A DNA stretch of 64,000 bases from DAIPKP01 sp964545875 (GTDB lineage: Bacteria > Synergistota > Synergistia > Synergistales > Aminiphilaceae): assembly GCA_964545875.1 (NCBI GenBank), contig CAZJHH010000009.1:1-64000 (forward strand), in the 5' to 3' direction. Of the stretch, positions 24,991 through 34,440 are shown one piece after another. Numbering within the stretch: position 1 is the stretch's first letter; each line of letters starts with the position of its first letter. The notes under the pieces were generated by a model. That model had not been told where the DNA came from and made no database searches. It saw only the letters and a program-made list of their open reading frames with translations. Position numbers and translations under genes: made by a program.

Positions 24991-26607
24991 TTACGAATCT
25001 TTCGCATATACGACGTTTCCGGAAAGCACGGTATATTTCACCTTCAGCCCCGGCAGTTCCTCCGGAGAAAGCAGAAAAGGATTTTCTTCGAAAATCGCCA
25101 TATCCGCCTCCTTACCCGGAGAGAGGGAGCCGCACTCATTTTCGTGGAACCCGGCAAAGGCGGCTTGTGCCGTGTAGGCATCCAGCGCATGAGCAAGAGA
25201 AATGCTTTGATTCAATCCGAGGGGAATGCCACCTTTTGTCTTTCTGACCATGGCGGCCCAGATATTTTCCCATGGAGAAGGAGAGCTAATCGGGGCATCC
25301 GTTCCTATGGAAAAAGAAAGGCATTCTTCAAGAAAATCCCTGCACCTTATCAAGCGGGCCGCACGTTCTGGACCAAGCCCCTTACGGTAATCATCCCCAA
25401 AATCATGGATAAAGGAAGGCTGCACCGTCACGAGCAACCCCAGTCGTTTCATTTCCCGAATCACCTGAACATCGCACATTTCCGCATGTTCTATGCGATG
25501 CCGATGATCCCGAAAGGGATATGCCTCGAGAATCTCTCCGAAACATCGAGTAATCTCGGAAACCGCAAGATCTCCGATGGCGTGAACAACGATTTGCATC
25601 CGGGCCTTATGAATTTTTTCCATCTGCCCCTTTAGTTCATCCATATTTTTCAAGAGCCCTCGATTTTCCGCAGAGCCTTCATAGGGGGCAGAGAGTGCGG
25701 CGGTACGGGAACCGATACTGCCATCGGCAAAAAGCTTGACCCCTCCCAACCGAAGCAGAGAACCCCGTTCCGTTTTTTCATCTTCCAGGCGTTTTACTTC
25801 GTAAAGCCACGTGGTTATGGGTGCGGAGGAAGAAATTCGAGACATCAGATAGGTGCGTATCTTCAGAAGGCCCCTCTTCTCGAAATCGAGATAATATCCC
25901 ACGTAGCCTTTTTTCGAGATCATATCCGTTCCGGGATCGTGAACCCCCGTTAAACCCAACGCAAGATAGTCCTCTTGGGCAGATTTCAGGGCGCGAAAAA
26001 CACCGGCGGAATCCATGGAGTGAATCCGGACGAGAGCTTCTTCCAGAGCCTCTTCATAAAGCCAGCCATCGGGCTCTCCGCTGCTCCGACGCCCCATTCT
26101 GCCGTTTTTGGGATTCTCGAAAAGTGCATTCGGAAAAAGGATTTCCAGAGCCCTGCTGTTAAGAAGCGCGCTATGGGTACAGCTCCTTACGAGCAGAACG
26201 GGCCTGTCCGGAATGATCGAATCCAGGAACGATTTATCCGGAAATTCGTCCACATGAGATTCATTAAAATTATACCCCAAAACCCAGGAGCTTCCTTCGC
26301 ACGAAAAGGCATATTCCCGAAGTTTTCTCTTCAAGAGCCGAGAATTGCGATCTTCCAGAGCTCTGCAATTAAACTGTTTTTTCATAAGACCATAGGTCAT
26401 CATGTGATTGTGAGAATCGATAAAGCCCGGCAACACGGTGGCGCCTTCCAGATTAACTATTTCCGAATTTCCGGGACCACACAAAACATCGGAAAAAGAT
26501 CCCAAACAGAGAATTTTGCCCTTCCGGATACGAATCGCATCGACCGGCGAAACAAAAGGCGTTTGATAAATTTTCCCGTTTACAAAAATACGATCCCTGG
26601 ATTTCAA
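24991..26607 (-). CDS. Amidohydrolase family protein, YtcJ-like
   Basis: A 538-residue metal-dependent hydrolase: GFIDSHNHM supplies the first metal histidines, VVHAIGDLAVSEI and HRIEHAEMC further ligands, and SIGTDAPISSPSPWENIWAA the catalytic Asp region. The C-terminal barrel lid ends with SPGKEADMAIFEENPF. The group hydrolyses amide or N-formyl-type bonds; the substrate is not predictable. It starts at TTG (26607), with GGAGGAG 9 bases upstream. It is divergent from the Lrp/AsnC gene at 26885, which may regulate it. Confidence 0.85.
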   Translation of the reverse strand: MKSRDRIFVNGKIYQTPFVSPVDAIRIRKGKILCLGSFSDVLCGPGNSEIVNLEGATVLPGFIDSHNHMMTYGLMKKQFNCRALEDRNSRLLKRKLREYAFSCEGSSWVLGYNFNESHVDEFPDKSFLDSIIPDRPVLLVRSCTHSALLNSRALEILFPNALFENPKNGRMGRRSSGEPDGWLYEEALEEALVRIHSMDSAGVFRALKSAQEDYLALGLTGVHDPGTDMISKKGYVGYYLDFEKRGLLKIRTYLMSRISSSAPITTWLYEVKRLEDEKTERGSLLRLGGVKLFADGSIGSRTAALSAPYEGSAENRGLLKNMDELKGQMEKIHKARMQIVVHAIGDLAVSEITRCFGEILEAYPFRDHRHRIEHAEMCDVQVIREMKRLGLLVTVQPSFIHDFGDDYRKGLGPERAARLIRCRDFLEECLSFSIGTDAPISSPSPWENIWAAMVRKTKGGIPLGLNQSISLAHALDAYTAQAAFAGFHENECGSLSPGKEADMAIFEENPFLLSPEELPGLKVKYTVLSGNVVYAKDS

Positions 26608-26884
26608 AAAATGTCACTCCTCCAAAGGCCGAAAAGCGAAAATCCCATGCCTCAAGGCTTTTCACCTTTTCAAAAACCCCTTATTTTTTATGCCCCAAGA
26701 CATCATGCCCAGCTGGCAACATTATGCGAAACGGAGTAAAAACAGGCATCTTCTGTATAATAGAGAGAACCCAAGACGCTGGACACACCATATGTTCTGG
26801 CTTTTTGCGTAAAAACCGTTTTTTTGAACTCTTGGCGTTTCAGGATTTCTACATGGTCACCCAAAGAAAAGGGAGGCATTTTCG

Positions 26885-27331
26885 GTGCTTGATGACACGA
26901 CAAAAAAAATAATCACCATCCTGCAGAACGAAGGACGAATTTCCTTCAGGCAACTGGCAAAAAAAGTAAACCTTTCGCCCTCCGCCGCAGTGGAACGAAT
27001 CCACAAACTCGAAGACAAGGGAATCATCAAGGGGTACAAAGCGGAAATCGACTACGAAAAGATGGGGTTTCATTTGCACGCTTTTATACGCATGCGCAGA
27101 AAAACGAACGAGGTGGGAGTGCCTAAAAAAATAGCCTCCATGTTCGAGGTACGGAATTTTTGGATCGTAGCGGGGGATCATGATTTTTTGCTGGAGGTTA
27201 TCGCCACGAACAAGGAACACCTGGAAGATATTATCGAAAAATTGTTCCAGTACGGCACCACCGCCACGGCGGTGATACTTTCGAAAACCACCAAAGAAAG
27301 CCTTCCTCCCACGGACGCCTTCCCGGAATAG
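26885..27331 (+). CDS. Lrp/AsnC-family transcriptional regulator
   Basis: A 148-residue regulator. The N-terminal helix-turn-helix is ISFRQLAKKVNLSPSAAVERIHKLEDKGIIKGY, followed by the RAM/ligand domain (WIVAGDHDFLLEVIATNKEH). The GTG start has GGGAGG about 9 bases upstream. Lrp-type proteins often sense amino acids and regulate an adjacent divergent gene, here the YtcJ-like amidohydrolase (inference). Confidence 0.9.
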   Translation: MLDDTTKKIITILQNEGRISFRQLAKKVNLSPSAAVERIHKLEDKGIIKGYKAEIDYEKMGFHLHAFIRMRRKTNEVGVPKKIASMFEVRNFWIVAGDHDFLLEVIATNKEHLEDIIEKLFQYGTTATAVILSKTTKESLPPTDAFPE

Positions 27332-27742
27332 CCGGAGGCCTGCCGGGCCGAAGGCTTGCCTTCGGACTTCAAGAGACATTGCGGCACGTTATTACGGCGA
27401 GGTCTGAGATCGCATTTCCCCGATGTCACGGCATCCGCCCCGGAGACGGCGTGCTCCGGGGGCTTCACGGCTATGAAAAGGATGAAACCCCTCTCAAGAG
27501 CACCTCATGCGTGGCGGAAAAGTTTTTTACAAAGAGTTCCCGCGGGGCAAACCTGAACGCAATTGGCGTTATTGGAGCCCGAGGGAAACCCTGGAGATGT
27601 GGAAGATATACGCTCCAACAAGAATTTACGAATCTCCGGAGCCCGAGAAAAACGGAAATTCCTTGCCGCGGACTGTTCCTTTCTTATTCGATTCAGAAAC
27701 CCCTAACCCCACCGCAGTTGCAGCTCCCATGGAGCGGCTCCC
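27332..27742. other. Unexplained 411-base region
   Basis: Between two genes that converge here. A GC-rich imperfect hairpin follows the Lrp stop. An open frame 27507-27746 (MRGGKVFYKEFPRGKPERNW..., 79 codons) reads smoothly but has no ribosome site and no family I recognise; it might be gene debris. Confidence 0.35.
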
Positions 27743-28429
27743 TTAGGCATATTGAACAATAGCGGGGATCATGCGATAAATCGCCAAGGACGAGGCCATA
27801 TCGGTTGATGTCAGCATGCCGCCTTTTGTTATATTGTGCCGTTCATTTACAAGTCGAACCCGCTCACACAAGACATCCGGATCGCTTCGGGCAAGTCTTT
27901 CAAGGGTATCGGCTCCCGCCTCATAAAACAGCCGGGCCCAGACGGCTCCCACATATGGAGCACGTACCAAATCCGAAAGTTTTACCAATTCGAGAAGAAT
28001 TCCAAAGGGCACCTTCGCTGCAGCGGATAGCGCAGTTCGGGCCTCCGGGGTCAAAGCATGTTCGAGGAGCTGCTTCGTATCCCTGATTCCGATAAATGCC
28101 AGTCGCTCGATATGTTCTTCAGCAATTCCAGGAAATTTTTCGAGGCGGATTGGCTTTGGAGTATACATTCCCGCATGACGCCGCAGAACCACAAGATACT
28201 CCGAAGGAATTCCCGATTGGCAGGCACATTGGGCCAGTTGCTTTTTCGTACGCAACGCATAAAGCAAATCAGACACATTCCCGATGCCAAGTGCCGTAAG
28301 TACGGAGAAACGTTCGTCGAGATTATCGCGTAAAAGACCTTCGCTCGGGAGTAACCGTGTCGTCTGCAGGACACGCTTGAACTCCTCCATACCAAATTTG
28401 GTCAAATCCATATGGTATTGCATTATCAT
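27743..28429 (-). CDS. DUF4332-type helix-hairpin-helix protein
   Basis: About 228 residues with repeated helix-hairpin-helix-like segments (LEKFPGIAEEHIERLAFIGI; LSDLVRAPYVGAVWARLFYEAGADTLERLA), as in DUF4332 proteins. Such folds usually bind DNA or mediate protein contacts, but the family has no assigned role. Several in-frame ATG codons lie near the start; 28429 has GGGGAG 5 bases upstream. Single-gene unit. Confidence 0.7.
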   Translation of the reverse strand: MIMQYHMDLTKFGMEEFKRVLQTTRLLPSEGLLRDNLDERFSVLTALGIGNVSDLLYALRTKKQLAQCACQSGIPSEYLVVLRRHAGMYTPKPIRLEKFPGIAEEHIERLAFIGIRDTKQLLEHALTPEARTALSAAAKVPFGILLELVKLSDLVRAPYVGAVWARLFYEAGADTLERLARSDPDVLCERVRLVNERHNITKGGMLTSTDMASSLAIYRMIPAIVQYA

Positions 28430-28578
28430 TCCCACTCCCCAAGGCGTTATGATGCCCGATCAGGCAAAAAAACGGCTATCACGGGATGCACCTCTTTTCA
28501 AGATCCTTCCGCCGTAACTCGTTCTTCCGCAATGCGAATTTTTCCCTGTTCGGGGAGCTCTCTTATTCTGCATACCTT

Positions 28579-29085
28579 TTACATGTTCCTGGAGTCATAC
28601 CCCCACTGCAGGAGGGCCTGGCGCTGTCGGGGGCGGCAGTGGAGATCTCCCGGCGAACAGTATTTTGTTATCTGTCCCACGTGCCGCCGAAAGGCCCGCC
28701 AACGCCTGATCTGCCGTTCATCGTCGAGACAGCGCCGCCCCAGGTAGTAGCGGCAATACCATTGAAACCACCCCCGGGGATCTTTGGGGTAAATCCACCC
28801 TTTCTCCTGCCAGTAGGAGAGGGGTTGAGAGGCGCTCACTCCAAAACAATTCAAGGCGGAGTCATGCCCCCGAGGAGAGAGCCGGGCATGGAAAAACCAG
28901 TCCGGAGGAAATTCCGCGGTGCAGTCCGTCATGTATTTGCCTCCGAAGACCCCCAGGGCAAGCATTTCCCGGGGAGTCAGTTCGGGGTGAAATCCCGTAA
29001 AGAAGTTCTCCCCCATGGGCTCCGTCAGGTAGTATACGTAACCTTGTTGCATGCGATCATGAACTTCCACACGTACCGGATGCAC
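28579..29085 (-). CDS. Conserved hypothetical protein (Trp/Tyr-rich, uncharacterised family)
   Basis: A 168-residue protein rich in Trp, Tyr, Arg and Cys. Diagnostic segments are GVFGGKYMTDCTAEFPPDWF, FGVSASQPLSYWQEKGWIYP, DPRGWFQWYCRYYLGRR and CRPRQRQALLQWGYDSR. I recognise this as a conserved uncharacterised family found in bacteria and plants. There is no signal peptide or membrane segment. It starts with GTG; an AAGGGGGA site is about 6 bases upstream. Confidence 0.75.
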   Translation of the reverse strand: MHPVRVEVHDRMQQGYVYYLTEPMGENFFTGFHPELTPREMLALGVFGGKYMTDCTAEFPPDWFFHARLSPRGHDSALNCFGVSASQPLSYWQEKGWIYPKDPRGWFQWYCRYYLGRRCLDDERQIRRWRAFRRHVGQITKYCSPGDLHCRPRQRQALLQWGYDSRNM

Positions 29086-29278
29086 GAGAATCCCCCTTCC
29101 CTTCGATCATTTCCATTTTGCGACAAATACCATATCCATGGCAAGAATAGCACACAGCTCTCATCGCCTTTTTTCACCATCCCCCGCGGGATTCTTCCTG
29201 AAATTTCTTCGGAAGGACGGAAGAGAGTGCTATGATATGGTTATATTTTGTACACCTAGAGAGGAGCCGTACCCTGCC

Positions 29279-30067
29279 ATGACGTTGATGCTTGTTCTTT
29301 TCGGATTTCTTTTCGGGAGCGCCCTGGGATCGTTTCTCAACGTGGTGGCCCTCCGCACCGTTACGGGCACATCCTGGTGGGGCAAGGAACGCTCCCGGTG
29401 CCCCGAGTGCGGAGCCACCCTGGAGCCCCGGGATCTTATCCCCCTGCTCTCCTGGTTTCTTCTTCGGGGAAAATGCCGCACCTGCGGCTCCGCCATTCCC
29501 TTTCTCTACCTCGCCGCGGAGATCGCCACGGGAACGGTGACGGCAATTTTTCTCTGGCGCTGGGGAGTGCCTTTCGGAGTGCAAACCCTTCTGGCCCTGG
29601 TACTGGGAGCCTTCATGCTTCTCAACTCCTTTACGGACCTGTACGAAGGCTACATTTACGACTATTTCGCCCTGGCTCCGGGAGTTCTGGGTCTGGCACT
29701 GCGCCTTTTCGGAGGTCTGCCGGGATTTCTCGACGGCCTGGGAGGCGCCGCCCTGGGATACGGCGTTATCGCGGGCATTATTCTGCTCACCAAGGTTCTC
29801 ATGAAACAGGAGGGAATGGGATGGGGGGATGCCCACCTCATGGCGGGAGCCGGGGCGGTACTCGGGTGGAAATTCGTCTCCCTGGCCCTCTATCTCGGCT
29901 TTATGCTGGGAGGCATCGTCATCGTTCCCCTCTTTCTTCTCAAAAAAGTACAACGAAAGGATGCCATTCCCCTGGGCCCCTTTCTGGCTCTGGGGAGCAT
30001 TCTCACCCTGGTGATAGGCCCCCAGCTTTTGGATTTTCTTTATTTTTCCACCTCCTGGCCCTGGTAG
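29279..30067 (+). CDS. Prepilin peptidase (type 4, A24 family)
   Basis: A 262-residue polytopic membrane protease that cleaves and N-methylates type IV prepilin-like proteins. The cytoplasmic loop has the zinc-type Cys pairs CPECGATL and CRTCGS needed by the bifunctional subgroup. The catalytic aspartates are in NSFTDLYEGYI and GWGDAHLM. The start at 29279 gives the usual N-terminal helix (LMLVLFGFLFGSALGSFLN), with GAGAGGAG upstream. No pilin genes are in the window. Confidence 0.92.
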   Translation: MTLMLVLFGFLFGSALGSFLNVVALRTVTGTSWWGKERSRCPECGATLEPRDLIPLLSWFLLRGKCRTCGSAIPFLYLAAEIATGTVTAIFLWRWGVPFGVQTLLALVLGAFMLLNSFTDLYEGYIYDYFALAPGVLGLALRLFGGLPGFLDGLGGAALGYGVIAGIILLTKVLMKQEGMGWGDAHLMAGAGAVLGWKFVSLALYLGFMLGGIVIVPLFLLKKVQRKDAIPLGPFLALGSILTLVIGPQLLDFLYFSTSWPW

Positions 30068-30126
30068 CGGGAGAAATGCTATACTCAGGAGCACAATTTT
30101 CCTATTGCTAAGGAGAGGATGTCGTT

Positions 30127-30636
30127 ATGGGCTCCAACGAGAAATACCAGAAAACCTTTCCCATCACCTGGGAACAGCTTCACCGGGACTGCCGCGCCCT
30201 GGCCTGGCGCCTGGCGGATATCCGGCCCTGGGGAAAGATTATCGCCATCGCCCGGGGAGGGCTCATCCCTGCGGCCATCATCGCCCGGGAGCTGAATGTG
30301 CGCTACATGGATACGGTGTGCGTCTCCAGCTACAACCTTCGGGAGCAGGGAGAGCTCCAGATTCTGAAACAAGCGGGCTCTTTCGAGGACAATGAGGCCG
30401 AGGAAATTCTTCTTATCGATGATCTGGTGGATACGGGAAAGACCGCATCCCTGGTGCGCAGAATGTTTCCCGGAGCGTATTTCGCCACGGTTTATGCAAA
30501 ACCCGACGGTCGTCCTCTGGTGGACTCCTTTATTACCGAAGTAAGCCAGGACACCTGGATTCTCTTTCCCTGGGATGCGGAGACCAAGGTACATTTCGTC
30601 CTTCCCATCGTGGAGAGCCGAACCGAAGGTTCCTGA
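30127..30636 (+). CDS. gpt: Xanthine-guanine phosphoribosyltransferase
   Basis: A 169-residue purine salvage enzyme turning guanine or xanthine plus PRPP into GMP/XMP. It closely follows E. coli Gpt: ITWEQLHRDCRALAWRL, AIARGGLIPAAIIAREL, DTVCVSSYN, the PRPP loop LLIDDLVDTGKTA, and AKPDGRPLVDSF...QDTWILFPWD. AAGGAGAGG precedes the ATG. Confidence 0.92.
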   Translation: MGSNEKYQKTFPITWEQLHRDCRALAWRLADIRPWGKIIAIARGGLIPAAIIARELNVRYMDTVCVSSYNLREQGELQILKQAGSFEDNEAEEILLIDDLVDTGKTASLVRRMFPGAYFATVYAKPDGRPLVDSFITEVSQDTWILFPWDAETKVHFVLPIVESRTEGS

Positions 30637-30704
30637 ACAAACCCCTCTCCTTAACGATTGAAAAAACACGATTTGAAATCCTGCATCCAAGGGAGGTTCG
30701 TGAT

Positions 30705-31274
30705 ATGGCAAAAAAAGTTTCTCTGGGCACCAACGTCTGCCTCTACCCCATGCCGGTAACGCTTGTGGGAGCCCTGGTGGAGGGAAAACCGAACTACATG
30801 ACCGTGGCCTGGGCCAGCCGGGTGAATCTGAATCCCCCCATCATGGCGGTGGCGGTGGGAAAAACGAAACACACCCACCGAGGCATCGTGGAATGCGGCA
30901 CCTTCAGCATCAATCTTCCCGGAGCGGGACTGGTGGAAAAGGTGGATTACTGCGGTATGCGCTCCGGAAAGAATACGGACAAATCCAGACTTTTCACCAC
31001 CTTCTTCGGCGAACCGGATACGGCTCCCCTTATCGAGGAATGCCCCCTCTGCATCGCCTGCCGGGTAATCCAGACCTGCGACCTTCCGGGAGACACCCTT
31101 TTTCTGGGAGAGGTGGTAAATTCCTATCTGGACGAAACCTGTTTCTACGAGGGAAAGCCCGATCCCGAAGCCATAGACCCCCTGGTGCTTACCATGCCGG
31201 ATAATCATTACTGGCGCATGGGGAACTTCATCGCCAAGGCGTGGAGCGTGGGGGCGGAAGTGGAAAAAGCCTGA
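30705..31274 (+). CDS. Flavin reductase-like / flavoredoxin family protein
   Basis: A 189-residue FMN-binding split-barrel protein: LYPMPVTLVGALVEGKPNYMTVAWASRVNLNPP is the FMN-binding start, and HTHRGIVECGTFSINLP the central part. Flavoredoxins transfer electrons in anaerobes; others act as flavin reductases. GGGAGG lies 7 bases before the ATG. A terminator follows the gene. Confidence 0.88.
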   Translation: MAKKVSLGTNVCLYPMPVTLVGALVEGKPNYMTVAWASRVNLNPPIMAVAVGKTKHTHRGIVECGTFSINLPGAGLVEKVDYCGMRSGKNTDKSRLFTTFFGEPDTAPLIEECPLCIACRVIQTCDLPGDTLFLGEVVNSYLDETCFYEGKPDPEAIDPLVLTMPDNHYWRMGNFIAKAWSVGAEVEKA

Positions 31275-31292
31275 CCCGAGAGGTGAAGACGA

Positions 31293-31313
31293 GGAGCCTG
31301 AAGGCTCCTTTTT
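31293..31313 (+). terminator. Terminator after the flavin reductase-like gene
   Basis: GGAGCC-TGAA-GGCTCC followed by TTTTT, about 20 bases after the stop. Confidence 0.85.
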
Positions 31314-31359
31314 CTTTCGGCATAAAATATTAAACTAAAGTTTGAGGAGGGATGTTCGT

Positions 31360-33111
31360 ATGAAAAACAAAAGGCTGCGTTTCTGGAGTGCCCTATTCTG
31401 CATGGCGTGGATCTTTCAGAGCCCCCTGTACGCATGCACCACTATGCTGATCACCAAGGGAGCCACCGAGGACGGTTCGGTGATCGTCTCCCACTCCGAC
31501 GACAACGATATGATGGACCAGCGGATTATCTACGTTCCCGCGGCGGATCACGCTCCGGGAAGCACCCGGCCGGTGTACGTGGATGCCTGTGCCATGGGAG
31601 AATTCCCCGAGTACAACAGCTTTCTCTATCCCCGGTATGTGGGAACCAGCCGGGGACCGGGATATGAAAATCCCGCTCTTCCTCAGACCAAGCCCATCGG
31701 TTTCATCCCCCAGGTACCTCACACCTACGCCTATTTCGACGGCAACTACGGCATTATGAACGAGCATCAGCTCATGTTCGGGGAGTGCACCGACGGTATC
31801 AAGAAACAGCTTCCTCCGGAGCCGGGAAAACGCATTTTCTACAGCGCCGACCTCGCCCGGGTGGCGCTGGAACGCTGCACCACCGCCCGGGAGGCCATTG
31901 CCCTCATAGGGGAGCTTATCGAAACCTACGGCTACTACGGCACCGGGGAGACCCTCCCCGTGGGAGACACCGAAGAAGGATGGATCATCGAGATGGCTCC
32001 CTCCCCCACCGGGAAAGGCGGGCTCTGGGTGGCAAAGAAGGTGCCCGACGGAGAGGTTTTCGTGGGAGCCAACGAGTTCCGCATTCGGGAAATCGACCCG
32101 GAGGATCCGGACCTGATGTATTCCAAGAACCTTCACGACGAGGCCCGGGAAGCGGGATGGTGGAATCCTGAAGAGGGCAAACTGGATTGGCTGCGAGCGG
32201 TAAGCAAGGGAGAGTACAACCACCCCTACTACTCTCTGCGGCGGGTATGGCGCATTCAGTCCCGCATGGCCCCCTCCCTGAATTTGAGCCCCTGGGTGGA
32301 AGACGGCTATACCGAAGCCTATCCCTTCTCGGTAAAGCCCGATAAAAAACTCTCGGTGCACGACGTGATGGCCCTTCATCGGGATCATTACGAGGGAACC
32401 CCCTTCGATATGACAAAAGGCATCGCTGCGGGGCCCTACGGTTATCCCAACCGCTACTACGGCCCCTACGAAGCTAAGGGAGACGTGGGAGATCCGGATA
32501 AAAAGCCCGAAGGAGCCTGGGAACGGGCCATCTCGGTATCCTACTGCGGCTACGTTTTCGTGAACCAGGCCCGGGGCTGGCTTCCGGACCACATGGGAGG
32601 CGTTATGTGGATGGGGCTGGATAAACCTTCGGAAACCTGCTTCATTCCCTTCTACGCAGGAGTTACCGCGCTTCCCAAGAGCTTCGAAGTGATGAACCCC
32701 GGAGATTTCAGCCGCGAGAGCGCCTGGTGGGCCTTCAACTTCGTCGCCAACTGGGCAGCCCTCAAGTACAGCTACATGATCAAGGATATCCAGGGAATGC
32801 AGCAGGCCCTGGAGCAGGAACAGGCCAAAGCCCTGGAAGCGGTGGAAGCCGAAGCCATAAAACTCTATGAAGAAAACCCCGAAGAGGCCCGGGCCTATCT
32901 CACGGAGTTCTGCCTTACCAATGCGGACCAAGTGGTACAGCGGTGGTGGGATTTCTCGGAGGAGCTCATCGCCAAATACAGCGACGGATTCATCAACGCT
33001 CCGGGACATCTGGCCCAGGAAGTAGGCTATCCCGAAGAGTGGCGCAAGGCCGCAGGATGGTTCGAAGGCCCCACCCAGTACGAACCCCGGGAAGAGCAAC
33101 ATCAGCAGTAA
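31360..33111 (+). CDS. Exported C69-family dipeptidase
   Basis: A 583-residue peptidase of family C69 (formerly U34), N-terminal-nucleophile hydrolases that cleave dipeptides. A signal sequence of about 25 residues ends at LYA, exposing Cys26 in ACTTMLITKGATEDGS, the expected catalytic N-terminal cysteine after cleavage. HSDDND, NEHQLMFGECT and SWCG-like SVSYCGYVFV segments match the family. The start at 31360 has GAGGAGGG upstream. It is probably periplasmic or outer-surface and would feed amino-acid fermentation. Confidence 0.92.
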   Translation: MKNKRLRFWSALFCMAWIFQSPLYACTTMLITKGATEDGSVIVSHSDDNDMMDQRIIYVPAADHAPGSTRPVYVDACAMGEFPEYNSFLYPRYVGTSRGPGYENPALPQTKPIGFIPQVPHTYAYFDGNYGIMNEHQLMFGECTDGIKKQLPPEPGKRIFYSADLARVALERCTTAREAIALIGELIETYGYYGTGETLPVGDTEEGWIIEMAPSPTGKGGLWVAKKVPDGEVFVGANEFRIREIDPEDPDLMYSKNLHDEAREAGWWNPEEGKLDWLRAVSKGEYNHPYYSLRRVWRIQSRMAPSLNLSPWVEDGYTEAYPFSVKPDKKLSVHDVMALHRDHYEGTPFDMTKGIAAGPYGYPNRYYGPYEAKGDVGDPDKKPEGAWERAISVSYCGYVFVNQARGWLPDHMGGVMWMGLDKPSETCFIPFYAGVTALPKSFEVMNPGDFSRESAWWAFNFVANWAALKYSYMIKDIQGMQQALEQEQAKALEAVEAEAIKLYEENPEEARAYLTEFCLTNADQVVQRWWDFSEELIAKYSDGFINAPGHLAQEVGYPEEWRKAAGWFEGPTQYEPREEQHQQ

Positions 33112-33160
33112 GGATAGTAACGATCGCGGAAACATCTCCGGAGAGCCCGAGAGGACATAC

Positions 33161-34435
33161 ATGCAAAATCTATCGAGTATCACCCTGACACTACCTTTAA
33201 TGGGTAAACTCCTTTCCTTCCTGCAACGCACTGTGGAGGAGGCATCTCTGGCCTGGAGCCTGGATGGAAAGGGAGCCCTTCGACTCACCCTGGGAGCGGA
33301 AGAGATGTACGCCTTCCTTCTTACCCAAGGGAAAACTCAGGAGTTTCCGAAGATAGAAGTCACCATCTCCGATGAAGGAGCATGGGTGGAGCTTCGCTTT
33401 CTTCTTCCCCGGGGGATTCTCCCTCTGGAGGCCTTTAACCTTGTCCCCGGAGAACGTGCCATGCCGGGACATGCCCAGGGGCTTTTTCTTGCGGCTCGGA
33501 TGGTCTCCTTTCTCCGGGTAGAACAGAAAGAACAGAATTTGGAAATTTCCCTTTGTGAAAACCGCAGCTACCCCCTCGGCAAGACCATATCGGAGGAGGT
33601 ACCCTCTTCGGGGCCTTGGAGGATGTGCACCCCCGAAGCTCCCGAAGCCCAGCAGCTGGCAGACCGAACAGCCGCACGTCCCCCGGAGGAACGCCCTTCC
33701 TTCGTGCTCCGCCAAGGTATGGCGGCGGATCTTCTGCGATCTCCCTTCTGGGGAGCCCAGGTAGCCCTGGATTCCCAGAATCGTGTAGGAGCAGGGCTTT
33801 TCTGGGAACGCCGGGGCAAGATGGCCTTTCTTCATGGCCCCTGGAACTTCTCCTCCTCCCCCACCCTGGGAGAGGAGCTTTTGAATGTCGCTCTGGGGGA
33901 GCTCTATGCTCAGCATTTTGAAGGAGTTATTCTCCTGGATCCCCCCCGGGAAACCCCCCGGCACCGTTTCGAAATTCTCGGGGATCTTCCCCGCAAAGGA
34001 GGAATGCTCCGGGAGGTTCTCTACTGTTCTCTTCGGGAAGACACCGGGGGGCCTCTCTATCTGCACGCTTCCCTGGAGGGGCCCCTGCGGGAGATGACGG
34101 AACGCCTCTCGCTTCCCCGGGAGGTACGCTCTTCGGAACCCCCTCTACACCGGATTCCCGAGGCCTCCGCCCTGGGGGTACGCATGGATCTTCCTCGAAA
34201 GGAGGCGTATCTCTTTTGCCTCGCTCCGGGAAGGGATGGAAGGGAGAACCTGCTCTCTCATCTGAAGATTCTTCGAAGTCAGGAGATGGAAGAGATCTTC
34301 TTTCTCCTGGATCTTGGGCAGTTCGAGGATCTCCCCATGGGGAAATTTCTGATGGAGGCGGGATTCCTTCCCCGGCTTCTTTTTCCCTGGGCGGGGAAGG
34401 GGGATCTCCTCCTCTGGACTGCTCCGGAGGCGTAG
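33161..34435 (+). CDS. Hypothetical two-part protein (possible ATPase-like N-terminus)
   Basis: A 424-residue cytoplasmic protein I cannot firmly assign. The first 110 residues (TVEEASLAWSLDGKGALRLTLGAEEMYAF ... ISDEGAWVELRF) faintly resemble anti-sigma/HATPase-type domains. The rest (LRQGMAADLLRSPFWGAQVALDSQNRVGAG ..., EGVILLDPP...) resembles an acyltransferase-like alpha/beta fold. It ends 5 bases before the HisC-like gene, and a GNAT-like gene follows that, so the three form an operon. Function unknown. Confidence 0.55.
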   Translation: MQNLSSITLTLPLMGKLLSFLQRTVEEASLAWSLDGKGALRLTLGAEEMYAFLLTQGKTQEFPKIEVTISDEGAWVELRFLLPRGILPLEAFNLVPGERAMPGHAQGLFLAARMVSFLRVEQKEQNLEISLCENRSYPLGKTISEEVPSSGPWRMCTPEAPEAQQLADRTAARPPEERPSFVLRQGMAADLLRSPFWGAQVALDSQNRVGAGLFWERRGKMAFLHGPWNFSSSPTLGEELLNVALGELYAQHFEGVILLDPPRETPRHRFEILGDLPRKGGMLREVLYCSLREDTGGPLYLHASLEGPLREMTERLSLPREVRSSEPPLHRIPEASALGVRMDLPRKEAYLFCLAPGRDGRENLLSHLKILRSQEMEEIFFLLDLGQFEDLPMGKFLMEAGFLPRLLFPWAGKGDLLLWTAPEA

Positions 34436-34440
34436 GAATT

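Noticed and set aside
31393..33288. Minus-strand frame of 631 codons opposite the C69 dipeptidase
   Set aside because: Low-complexity antisense translation; the plus strand has a signal peptide and all family motifs.
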